NCBI RefSeq assembly: GCF_044904665.1
Contig: NZ_JADIKM010000001.1
Span: 1,426,001 to 1,490,000, forward strand
DNA length: 64,000 nucleotides
Reading direction: 5' to 3'
DNA from: Dyella_A ginsengisoli
GTDB taxonomy: Bacteria; Pseudomonadota; Gammaproteobacteria; Xanthomonadales; Rhodanobacteraceae
Shown here: positions 52,594 to 60,354 of the stretch, piece by piece
Layout: each line of letters begins with the position of its first letter
How positions within the stretch are numbered: the stretch's first letter is position 1
The notes under the pieces: model-generated
What the model was told of the DNA's origin: nothing
What the model saw: only the letters and a program-made list of their open reading frames with translations
Database searches by the model: none
Program-made: the position numbers and the translations under genes

Positions 52594-53247
52594 ATGGCCA
52601 ACTACAAGTGCAAGAACGACAAATGCAACGAGGTAGTCACCGCAACAAAGAAGCCGGGCAAGTGCACGAAGTGCGGGAAGAACAAAGGGTGGGACCTGGT
52701 AGTAACGGCCACCACCACCGGACGCGACACCTCCGACGTGCCCGAATGGGACAACGCGGCGACCACCGCGCTGACGGCGGCCAACCTGGTCACCGGTAGC
52801 GCGCTTTCCACGCTGGGTGGCCAGCACGGTCTACCGAACGCTGCCTGCCTGGGGGCGGTGTACGACGCCATTGAGGTGCCGGCCGGCGGCAGCGATCGCA
52901 ACGCGATCTACTTCAACGCCTTCAGCGCCAACTACGACAACGACACCAGCAAGCTGGCCAAGACCGATCTGGCCGCCAACGCGCCGTTCGCGATCAACAG
53001 CACCGCCTCGCACTGCGCCGAACGCGCCTTGTGGAAGAGCATCTCCGGCAGCCTGACCGGCGTGACCCTGCTGGGCATCGGGCAGACGACACGCCCCTGT
53101 CTGCTGTGCTGCGCTCGCTACCGTGCGCTGGCGGCCAGCAAGAACATCACCATCCTCATCTACTTCGACAAGAAGTACGACAGCCTGCCTGGCAATACCT
53201 GGCTGCTGTTTCCGGCGACCGCCGGGACGGCGATGTACACGAGCTGA
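52594..53247 (+). CDS. Putative deaminase-fold effector with N-terminal zinc ribbon
   Basis: 217 aa. The N-terminus is a small zinc-ribbon/rubredoxin-like module (C6-x4-C11-x12-C24-x2-C27). The C-terminal half carries the zinc-site pattern of the cytidine-deaminase superfamily: H140-C-A-E143 (SHCAERALW) and P168-C169-x2-C172 (TRPCLLCC), with Glu as proton shuttle. Bacterial toxins of this fold deaminate nucleic acids or nucleotides. Its location just after clpV and before PAAR/VgrG suggests a T6SS cargo. AAGGA (52580-52584) precedes the ATG. The target base is unknown. Confidence 0.65.
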   Translation: MANYKCKNDKCNEVVTATKKPGKCTKCGKNKGWDLVVTATTTGRDTSDVPEWDNAATTALTAANLVTGSALSTLGGQHGLPNAACLGAVYDAIEVPAGGSDRNAIYFNAFSANYDNDTSKLAKTDLAANAPFAINSTASHCAERALWKSISGSLTGVTLLGIGQTTRPCLLCCARYRALAASKNITILIYFDKKYDSLPGNTWLLFPATAGTAMYTS

Positions 53248-53303
53248 CGAGGCGTCGCAGCGAGCCGCTCATCCAACGCCCCGAACACGCAAGGACGCCC
53301 GTC

Positions 53304-54005
53304 ATGTGCACACCCGTTTTCACCAAATCCGCTCTCAGCCGCACCTGGGTCAACAAGGTCACCGCCACCGTGGTGACCAAGGCCACCGTGGTGTTGAACT
53401 CGACCAACCTGGGTGGCGGCAGCGGGCCCAGCAATCTGATCAATCCCCCCGGCTGGCTCGACGGCAGCTGTCCGGCCCATCACAACCGCGGGCACCTGAT
53501 TGGCAACGCGCTGGGCGGCAAGGGCGACGATGCCGACAATCTGGTGACGCTGACCTCGGGCACCAATCACCCCTTCATGTACGAGTTCGAGGACGCGGTG
53601 AAGCGCTTCGTGCTGGCCCATCCCGGTGTCGACTTCCAGTACGAGGTCGAGTGCAACTACGACAAGGAGAACTACACCGCACTGACCGGCTACGACATTC
53701 CCGGCGCCAGCGGCAATCCGTTCTGCCTGTTCCCGGCACCGGCCTTTCTCACGCTGTCGTTGAAGAAGAACCAGGTGCTGCAATCGCTGCAGACCATCAG
53801 CGGCTACCTGCCCAAGCCGCCGCCGGATCTGGGGACGCTGGCGGCCGTCACGTCGCTGCGCATCCCCAATGGCGGTTACAAGCTCTATTCCGGTGCCACG
53901 CATACGCTCAGCAATTGCGCCTCGGTCGCCACCGATCCGTCCAACAACGCAGGTCTGAAGCTGGCGGCGAAGAACTACGCCAAGGCGTTGGGTCATGTGA
54001 GTTGA
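53304..54005 (+). CDS. Putative DNA/RNA non-specific endonuclease-type effector
   Basis: 233 aa. The segment HHNRGHLIGNALGGKGDDAD, followed by NLVTLTSGTNHPFMYEFED, has the (N/D)RGH catalytic motif, then LxGN..GG and a downstream Asn (N88) and Glu (E94/E96). This is the layout of Endonuclea_NS_2-type nucleases. No signal peptide or delivery domain is visible, so it would be delivered by interaction with Hcp, PAAR or VgrG, or be non-secreted. AAGGA (53291-53295) precedes the start. Confidence 0.65.
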   Translation: MCTPVFTKSALSRTWVNKVTATVVTKATVVLNSTNLGGGSGPSNLINPPGWLDGSCPAHHNRGHLIGNALGGKGDDADNLVTLTSGTNHPFMYEFEDAVKRFVLAHPGVDFQYEVECNYDKENYTALTGYDIPGASGNPFCLFPAPAFLTLSLKKNQVLQSLQTISGYLPKPPPDLGTLAAVTSLRIPNGGYKLYSGATHTLSNCASVATDPSNNAGLKLAAKNYAKALGHVS

Positions 54006-54283
54006 GCATTTCGGAGCGCTGGATAGGGATGCGCAGGCATGGCTCTGGCTGGGGCAGTGCTGCTTTTCAACAAATGGCGTCGATGCGGCCCGCTACCGCG
54101 CCAGCCTGATTCTGGCGCTGCGGGTGTACAGCACCGGGGTGATGGCCGCATTCGCAACAGGCCAATGTTTTTTTCCCGCTGGCAAGTCAGGCGGTCGGTC
54201 AGCGTGGCATGCGGATGGATCGGGCCTGTCGTCGACTCGCCCGGAATGTTGTCAAGGTTGATGAAGGGCAAAGGAGGGATCGA
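54006..54283 (+). other. Lower-GC intergenic stretch, possible gene remnant
   Basis: 278 bases with visibly lower GC and a T-rich run (TGTTTTTTTCCC, about 54165). The frame starting at 54004 is open to about 54255 and reads EHFGALDRDAQAWLWLGQ..., protein-like, but has no start codon before a stop at 53998. It may be the remnant of an immunity gene; this is speculative. Confidence 0.3.
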
Positions 54284-54679
54284 ATGCCGACCATTACCGC
54301 GGATTTCAATCACGGTCATAACCACGGCCCCATTTTCTCGCGTGGCGAAAATGCCGTTGATCGTCCCGTCAATGACAGGCGGGCGCCATCGATCAACGTG
54401 CGAGCCTACGCGCCGGCCTTGTATGCGCATATCAACGCCGTGAACCGACTCAGACGCTCTCCATGGGCATGCGCTGAAGCGCAGGCGCTGTCCAAGTTGC
54501 TCTGGTACATCAGGCGTGCCGGTTACGTCATCGACTTGAGCCGGATCACGTTTGGACGCCCCACGGGTTATGACGGCGCCGAGCTCTGGACACCCTGCGA
54601 AAACTGCCTTGAATGGCTCGAGCAGGCCGGTGGCTGGGGGCCGGACGTCACCTACCGGATCAGGCCGGAGTTGCAATAG
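54284..54679 (+). CDS. Putative small deaminase-fold protein
   Basis: 131 aa. C63-A-E65 (PWACAEAQALSKLL) and P104-C105-x2-C108 (LWTPCENCLEWL) are the zinc-binding motifs of the cytidine-deaminase superfamily, in the right order and spacing (about 40 residues). The His-rich N-terminus (FNHGHNHG) is unusual. A perfect ribosome site AAGGAGGGA (54271-54279) supports the start at 54284 over upstream in-frame starts. It shares no obvious similarity outside the motifs with the deaminases on either side. Function and target are inferred only from motifs. Confidence 0.65.
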   Translation: MPTITADFNHGHNHGPIFSRGENAVDRPVNDRRAPSINVRAYAPALYAHINAVNRLRRSPWACAEAQALSKLLWYIRRAGYVIDLSRITFGRPTGYDGAELWTPCENCLEWLEQAGGWGPDVTYRIRPELQ

Positions 54680-54824
54680 GCCGCTGCCGATTTTCTGCGG
54701 GAATCGAGCTACGTGTCGCCGGTGTTCAGCTCCTTGGCGCTCGCGTTACCGCTGCCGGGAAACCGTGTCGGGATCGAGCGCTGATCGGAGAGATGAAGTC
54801 CAATGCTTTCGAGGGAGATACCCG

Positions 54825-55574
54825 ATGGCGAGGTGTCCTGAGTGCCGCGAGAACCTGACCGCCGACGGCATCGGCCATGCGCGGGACTGTTCCCGATGGC
54901 GGGGGCGGGCTCGTCTCACGCCGAGTGATGCCCAGGAACTGCGGGAGGAGCGTCGGCGGCAGGAGATCGCGCAACGCGAGCGCGAGGCGGAGCGTCGCCG
55001 CCAGATCGTCGCCCGGACCAGCGCGGCGCTGCTGGGGGCGGCGCCCACCACCAGCTCCAGCCGGTCCTCCCTCGATGACGTGGCCTACAACGTGCATAAC
55101 GCCTATGACTGGCAGGGGCGCGGCGATCAATGCGTCACCGCGGTGGTGCGCAAGAGCAACGGACGTCATGTGGTGTTCGCGCAGCGTTTCATGACCGCGA
55201 TGGAGGAGTACGGCACCCGTCATTACGCCGATCACGACCTCACGTTCAAGCCGGGTGGTGGCTCGCATCTGCATGCGGAGATGTATGCCGTACTGCACTA
55301 CCTGCTGCGCGGCAAGCACCCGGGGCGCGAGATCGAGCGCATCGGGGTCAGCAAGCCGATCTGCCCGCTGTGTCGGGCGGTGCTGACCTATCTCGGCATC
55401 CGGTTTTCGGAAAGCTGGGTGACCGCGGAGGCCAGTTCGCACTGGCTCGACCCCTGGAGCCTCTTGCCGTCGACTTGCAAGCCGCCGGTCAAGCACTGGC
55501 GGAAGGACGAGGACCCGGACGATGGCGTGGGAGGTGGCGGTGGCAGCTCCTTCTCGTCGCCGATCACGGTGTGA
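54825..55574 (+). CDS. Putative deaminase-fold effector with N-terminal C2HC finger and coiled coil
   Basis: 249 aa. Residues 4-22 are a C-x2-C-x10-H-x3-C finger. About 30-65 is a highly charged helix (ELREERRRQEIAQREREAER). The C-terminal half has H150-A-E152 (SHLHAEMYAVLHYLL) and C180-x2-C183 (SKPICPLCRAVLTY), a deaminase zinc site with CPLC preceded by Ile instead of Pro. A Gly/Ser-rich tail ends the protein. GAGGGAG (54811-54817) supports ATG 54825. It is the third deaminase-like product within 3 kb. Confidence 0.65.
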   Translation: MARCPECRENLTADGIGHARDCSRWRGRARLTPSDAQELREERRRQEIAQREREAERRRQIVARTSAALLGAAPTTSSSRSSLDDVAYNVHNAYDWQGRGDQCVTAVVRKSNGRHVVFAQRFMTAMEEYGTRHYADHDLTFKPGGGSHLHAEMYAVLHYLLRGKHPGREIERIGVSKPICPLCRAVLTYLGIRFSESWVTAEASSHWLDPWSLLPSTCKPPVKHWRKDEDPDDGVGGGGGSSFSSPITV

Positions 55575-55922
55575 ACGCTGTTCGTGCAGTCGGGACGGGC
55601 GAGCGCAGGCCCGCTTGGTGGCACCACGCGTATCCTCCTGCCGCGCCCGGGTTCCGTTGCATCCCGGAAAGGCGCTGACGGGATTTTCCGCTGTTTTGCG
55701 CACTCCCCCTTGAGAGGACCACATCGCTGCCCTGCGGGGAAGCATGCGCCGGGATGGCATCGAGCGGGATCCACGGCGCGGGGTTTCCCCTTGCGCCGGG
55801 ATCCGGGGCATGGCGTCGACGACGCTCAGGGCGGGTGAGGGGTGGGATGAACATCGAGAGCATGTCTGCACGGCACGCGGGCAACGCGGTGCTGCTTGTG
55901 TATGGGCGGCCGGAGCATCGTC
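55575..55922 (+). other. Intergenic region in the T6SS island
   Basis: 348 bases without a supportable gene. GCGCCGGGAT occurs twice (55746 and 55793). Open frames here are short and lack ribosome sites. It may carry a promoter for the following gene. Confidence 0.5.
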
Positions 55923-56936
55923 ATGTCCGGTAAGCCGCTCAGTCGTGAAGAATTCATGGCCCTGGGCGAGCTGGCCAAGGCGCGCCGCCAGCTGGTGGTG
56001 AACATGTTCGGCGGCACCAAGCTGGTGTTCGGCACGTCGAGCAAGCTGTCGACGACCAAATCACTGGCCTCGAACGTGAAGTCGATGAAGTCTTCGGTCA
56101 GCAAGCTGGCCAAGGGCGGCAGCACGGCCAGCAAGGCGGTGAGCCTGCCGGGCATGCGCGAGGCGTTCGAGGGCTTCATGGTGGAGTGCGCCGACGTGCA
56201 CAACATCCAGGACGTGATCGAGGCGATCGGTGGCGAGGTGTTCAAGGAACTCGTCTCCGAGGTGACGCCGATCCTCGGCGTGGTCACCAGCGCGGTGAAG
56301 CTGGCCAAGGCCGGCAAGGCGGTGGCGCAGGACGGCTACAACCTCTACAAGAGCGACGGCTACAAGCAGGGCTTCCGCATGGGCGATCCCTACGCGGCGG
56401 CCGAAGCCATCCAGGTGATCATCAAGCGCGACCTGGCCCAGCACTCGGTGAAGCTGGCCCAGCAGGGCCTGGCCACCGGTGCCAAGATCGGCGGACTGTT
56501 CGCCGACTTCGGCACCGCCACCACGGCCGGCATCGGCGTGGCCAACGCGATGGCCAGCCTGGGCCTGACCCTGGTCAGCCTGGGGCTGGACATCAAGGAC
56601 ATGCGCGCCGGCAACAAGCGCCTGGCCCAGCCCAACGCGCTAGATCTGAGCGTGTTCAACGAAAGTCCGATCCTCGGCTGCTACCTGATCACCTGCGCCG
56701 ACACCTCGGCGGTGGCGAACATGTTCGTGGCCGACATTGGCCTGCCGGGCTGGATGGACCGGGTGGAGGCGATGAAGAAAAAGCAGATGGAGCCGCTGAT
56801 CAAGATCGCCAGCAAGAACATCGCCTCCTCGCGCCTGCAACTGGAGGGGCTGGCTTCGGACAAGGGTACGCACGTGAAGAAGGGCTTCTTCGCGAGCGTC
56901 AAGAGCAAGGCGCTCAAGCAGCTGCATCTTTCCTAG
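55923..56936 (+). CDS. Unknown helical protein of the T6SS island
   Basis: 337 aa, family not recognised. The N-terminal third is Lys/Ser-rich and helical (KARRQLVVNMFGG; SKLAKGGSTASKAVS). Two hydrophobic stretches with small residues follow: VTPILGVVTSAVKLAKAGKAV (about 125-145) and GLFADFGTATTAGIGVANAM plus ASLGLTLVSLGL (about 193-225). Such glycine/alanine-rich hydrophobic hairpins occur in pore-forming or membrane-targeted toxins, but that is inference. The start at 55923 has GGAG 7 bases upstream; an in-frame ATG at 55902 exists. Confidence 0.65.
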   Translation: MSGKPLSREEFMALGELAKARRQLVVNMFGGTKLVFGTSSKLSTTKSLASNVKSMKSSVSKLAKGGSTASKAVSLPGMREAFEGFMVECADVHNIQDVIEAIGGEVFKELVSEVTPILGVVTSAVKLAKAGKAVAQDGYNLYKSDGYKQGFRMGDPYAAAEAIQVIIKRDLAQHSVKLAQQGLATGAKIGGLFADFGTATTAGIGVANAMASLGLTLVSLGLDIKDMRAGNKRLAQPNALDLSVFNESPILGCYLITCADTSAVANMFVADIGLPGWMDRVEAMKKKQMEPLIKIASKNIASSRLQLEGLASDKGTHVKKGFFASVKSKALKQLHLS

Positions 56937-57030
56937 TCGCCACGGCCTTCGGCTGCCGTGGCGACGTGCAGCCACGCCTATCTGCAATCACCGGCCGGCG
57001 CGGAGCCGGTATCCCTTGGAGGTTTTTTTC

Positions 57031-57538
57031 ATGAGAGTCGCGCTCGTCGCTCCGGCGGCCGATCAATCACTCCCCGAATATTGCGTGGGGCAAGCGTCCA
57101 GGACGTGCGTCTATCCGGGCATCGCGCAGTGCTTCGCGATCGCCGGCTGGACCAAGGCCGGCATGCTCTGTACCCACGTCAGTCCCGGTGCGACCAGCGA
57201 AGAAATGGATGCCACCTTCGAGCACCTGCGGAACCTGGGGGGGCGACCAGGCTCAGCGCTGGTACGTGGTGGGCCCGTTCACGGAACACTTCGCCGTGGC
57301 CAAGGCGCAATGGCGCTCGGTCGAGGCGATCAAGAAGACCTTCAAGCAGCAGCTGAAGAACAAGAACGCCGAGCGCTGGATCCTCGACGTCACCGCCGAA
57401 CGCCAGGCCTTCAGCTGGGGCATCGACATCCAGGCCACGCCGTGCGACTGGGCGCCGGTGATCTATTTCGACTACAGGAAATGGGGCTCGAAGGGCGGCT
57501 GGACCGATCTGAAGGTCCACAAGTTCGTCCGCTTCTGA
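57031..57538 (+). pseudogene. Frameshifted gene, paralogue of the VYP-x-I-x2-C protein
   Basis: The first frame from ATG 57031 (MRVALVAPAA) reads sensibly to HLRNLGG at 57243, then becomes random. The +1 frame continues the protein (DQAQRWYVVGPFTEHFAVAK...) to a stop at 57538. The break falls in a run of seven G (57237-57243); six G would restore a ~168-aa protein. VYPGIAQC (27-34) and H49 match the motif of the 52075 gene. It may be a true mutation, phase variation, programmed slippage or a sequencing error. A good ribosome site GGAGG (57018-57022) precedes it. Confidence 0.7.
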
Positions 57539-57745
57539 TCGCCGACCTCATCAGTGCATATGGATGTGCAGGCCGGGGTGCTCTCGAGAGGAGGCGGTGA
57601 TGCGGGCGTCACTGGCATGCCGAGCGCCTTGCGCGTGTCCTGGAACAGATCGGGGGCGGGGCCGGTCTTTCCAGTGCGTTGGCGAGGGAGCGCACGCCGA
57701 CGCGGCTCCCCGTGATTCGAAGAGATCAGCTTCTCCAGTTCTCCG

Positions 57746-57765
57746 ATCCATCCATCCATCCATCC
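57746..57765 (+). repeat. Tetranucleotide tandem repeat (ATCC)5
   Basis: Five perfect ATCC units directly before the ribosome site (GAGG, 57766-57769) and start of the next gene. Tetranucleotide tracts at such positions can slip and alter promoter or leader spacing. Confidence 0.8.
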
Positions 57766-57778
57766 GAGGCGAACGATC

Positions 57779-58216
57779 ATGAAACGACTGGCCAAGGCGA
57801 CCGGAGCCGGACTCCGGCACTTCTTCGGGGCGCGCGAGAGCATCAGCCAGCAGAAGAACCTGGCGCGACAGTTCAAGGCCGCCGATACCCGCGTCAGCAA
57901 GACGAAAATCCTTGCCGTCATGGGCATGTATGCCGTGTACAAGGGGTCGCCGATCGGACTGGGCAAGAACATCGCCGACAGCATCAAGGTCGGGCGATGG
58001 AAGCACAGTGACCTGAAGCGGCAGCAGGAAGAGGTGGATGCCTTTCTCGCCGGCACCGGGATGTCGCCGCAGGGCATCGCCGCCGTGTCGCGACTGGTCC
58101 GCCAGGGCGCCTCGGGCGACGACGTCTACGCCAACCTGTCTCCGAATGACGCGCAGATCCTCGCGGGCATCGAAAACGATCTTCATGTCGAAGCGGGTCA
58201 TTGCGTGAACTTCTGA
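57779..58216 (+). CDS. Unknown small protein of the T6SS island
   Basis: 145 aa, family not recognised. It is basic at the N-terminus (MKRLAKATGAGLRHFFGARE) and mostly helical, with one mildly hydrophobic stretch (KILAVMGMYAVYKGSPIGLG). Cys and His occur only near the end (AGHCVNF). It could be an immunity or adaptor protein for the neighbouring genes; nothing in the sequence decides this. Confidence 0.6.
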   Translation: MKRLAKATGAGLRHFFGARESISQQKNLARQFKAADTRVSKTKILAVMGMYAVYKGSPIGLGKNIADSIKVGRWKHSDLKRQQEEVDAFLAGTGMSPQGIAAVSRLVRQGASGDDVYANLSPNDAQILAGIENDLHVEAGHCVNF

Positions 58217-58647
58217 GCCTGCCGCAGAGGGGCCACCGGCCCGCGGATCGTCGCGCCCGTCGCTGGCCGCGGTCGCGGGCGCGGTGCCCACTCCATGTCG
58301 GGTCGGCCACGGGGGCAGGGCGGCGCCCCTGACGGGCCGCTGCCCGCCGCAAGCCCGGGTTCGATGCAACGGCATGCGTGCCGGACCACGACGGAAGAGG
58401 CCTTCGCGAGTAGGTTCCCCCGAGGGGCGTTTCCAGGGCGTGGCATGGGCAACGCCGCCGACGAGCGGCAAGTGGCCCGGTGATCAAATCCACCGGCCTT
58501 TTACGCACCTGACTATGGAGCGCCATGTCGTCCCGCCAAACGGGATCGGCGCGGCTGCGCAGAACCAGGGGGAGGTGCCGGATGTTTCAGCCATGCCGTT
58601 CATACGCATTTGCCGCGCGCATCGCCGCGCGTCGGAGGCATTGAGCC
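58217..58647 (+). other. Intergenic region before the PAAR gene
   Basis: 431 bases. I see no gene with both a ribosome site and convincing composition; an open frame from 58515 runs into the PAAR gene out of frame. GGAGG at about 58634 is the ribosome site of the PAAR gene. The region may hold the promoter of the PAAR-vgrG unit. Confidence 0.5.
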
Positions 58648-58935
58648 ATGCCGCCCGCCGCCCGCCTCACCGACCTGCACGTCTGCCCGATGGTGACCGG
58701 GGTGGTGCCGCATGTCGGCGGCCCGATCACGGCGCCGGGCAAGCCGACGGTGCTGATCGGTGGCCTCCCGGCCGCCCGCCTGGGCGACATGGCCACCTGC
58801 GTCGGCCCGCCGGACAGCATCGTGATGGGCTCGCCCAAGGTGCTGATCGGCGGCCAGCCCGCGGCGCGCATGGGAGACAGCTGCGCGCACGGCGGCACGA
58901 TCGTGCTCGGTTGTTTCACGGTGTTGATCAGTTGA
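58648..58935 (+). CDS. PAAR-domain T6SS spike tip protein
   Basis: 95 aa made of a single PAAR domain (MPPAARLTDLHVCPMVTG; ITAPGKPTVLIGGLPAARLGD; GSPKVLIGGQPAARMGDSC; HGG). It caps the VgrG trimer and can recruit effectors. No toxin extension is present, so cargo must bind separately. It lies 11 bases before the TPR-methyltransferase gene. Confidence 0.93.
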   Translation: MPPAARLTDLHVCPMVTGVVPHVGGPITAPGKPTVLIGGLPAARLGDMATCVGPPDSIVMGSPKVLIGGQPAARMGDSCAHGGTIVLGCFTVLIS

Positions 58936-58946
58936 GGAAGGCCTGC

Positions 58947-60329
58947 ATGAATGCCGCCACGCGTCCGTTCCGTCGCTCGCGCAAGGCCGCCAAGGCCGCG
59001 CCCAAGCCGTATGCGGCCGTGCTGCAGCGGGCGATCCAGGCGCACCAGGCGGGGGATCTCGACGCCGCCGAGCGCCTGTATGGCGAGGTGCTGGACATGC
59101 AGGTCGCGCAGCCCGATGCGCTGCATTTCCTCGGCGTGCTCTGCCACCAGCGCGGGCGCAGCGACGAGGCGCTGGTGCTGATCGGTTCGGCGCTGAAGAT
59201 CACCCCGCGCCATCCCGACGCGCACAACAACCTGGGCAACGTGCACAAGGAATGCGGGCGGCTGGCCGATGCCGAGCGCTGCTATCGCCGGGCGCTGGAG
59301 TGCGGCCCCGGGCACTACCAGGCGCTGAGCAACCTGGCCGTGGTGCTGGAGGCGCAGGAGCGGCTGGACGAGGCATTCGAGGTCTACACGAAACTGCTGC
59401 AGCAGGCGCCGGGCTACGCCCACGGGCACTACCGGCTGGGCCTGTTCCTGCGCAACCACGCGCAGAACGAGGAGCACCTCGAACAGTCGGCCGAGTGCTT
59501 CCGCCAGGCGTTCCGCTGCGACGACCGCAACGTGCGCGCGCTGGAGGGCGTGGGCATCGCACTGTACATGCTCGGTCGCCACGAGGCCGCCGCCGAGGTC
59601 TATCGCGACTGGCTGGTGCGCGAGCCGGACAATCCGGTTCCGCGGCACATGCTCGCCTCCTGCGGTGCGGCCGAGGCGCCGCCGAGGGCGGCGGACGACT
59701 ACGTGCGCGACGTGTTCGACGGCTTTGCCGACAGCTTCGACGAGCAACTGCTCAACAACCTGGGCTACCGCGCGCCGGAAGTGCTGGTGGACTTCCTGCA
59801 TGAGGTGCTGCCGGCCACGCCGGCGGCGCTCGATGTGCTGGACGCCGGTTGCGGTACCGGCCTGTGCGCGCCGCTGCTGCGCGAACGCGCCCGGCGCCTG
59901 GTCGGTGTGGACCTGTCCGGCGGCATGGTGGACAAGGCGCGCGCCCGCGGTGGCTACGACACGCTGGAAGTGGCCGAGCTGACCGCTTGGCTCGGCGCGC
60001 GCCACGACGAGTTCGACCTGGTGATCTCGGCCGACACCCTGGTGTATTTCGGCGAGCTTCGGCCGGTGCTTGGCGCCGCCGCCGGCGCGCTGCGGCCGGG
60101 CGGCTGGGTCGGCTTCACGCTGGAGGCGATCGACGGCGAGGGCGAACTGGCCGAGCTCACGTCCAGCGGACGCTACCGCCATTCGCGCGCCTACGTGGAG
60201 CACGTGCTGATGGCGAGCGGCTTCGACGACATCACGATCCGCGCCGACACCCTGCGCCGCGAGGCGGGCAAGCCGGTGCTGGGCTGGGTGGTGCGTGCGC
60301 GTCGCGTATCGACGACGGCCGTCGGCTGA
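58947..60329 (+). CDS. TPR repeat protein fused to a SAM-dependent methyltransferase
   Basis: 460 aa. Residues about 20-235 contain five or six TPR units (YGEVLDMQVAQPDALHFLGV; HNNLGNVHKECGRLADAERC). Residues about 255-455 form a class I methyltransferase with motif I LDVLDAGCGTGLCAPLL and motif II-like LVGVDLSGGMVDKA. The substrate is unknown. It stands between PAAR and vgrG with good ribosome site GAGGAAG (58934-58940), so it may modify or chaperone the spike or an effector. Confidence 0.85.
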   Translation: MNAATRPFRRSRKAAKAAPKPYAAVLQRAIQAHQAGDLDAAERLYGEVLDMQVAQPDALHFLGVLCHQRGRSDEALVLIGSALKITPRHPDAHNNLGNVHKECGRLADAERCYRRALECGPGHYQALSNLAVVLEAQERLDEAFEVYTKLLQQAPGYAHGHYRLGLFLRNHAQNEEHLEQSAECFRQAFRCDDRNVRALEGVGIALYMLGRHEAAAEVYRDWLVREPDNPVPRHMLASCGAAEAPPRAADDYVRDVFDGFADSFDEQLLNNLGYRAPEVLVDFLHEVLPATPAALDVLDAGCGTGLCAPLLRERARRLVGVDLSGGMVDKARARGGYDTLEVAELTAWLGARHDEFDLVISADTLVYFGELRPVLGAAAGALRPGGWVGFTLEAIDGEGELAELTSSGRYRHSRAYVEHVLMASGFDDITIRADTLRREAGKPVLGWVVRARRVSTTAVG

Positions 60330-60354
60330 GCCGGGCGCCCTGGAGAAACCACCG

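Noticed and set aside
54039..54443. 134-codon plus-strand frame across the start of the small deaminase-like gene
   Set aside because: No ribosome site and no motif sense; the frame starting at 54284 has a perfect ribosome site and zinc motifs.
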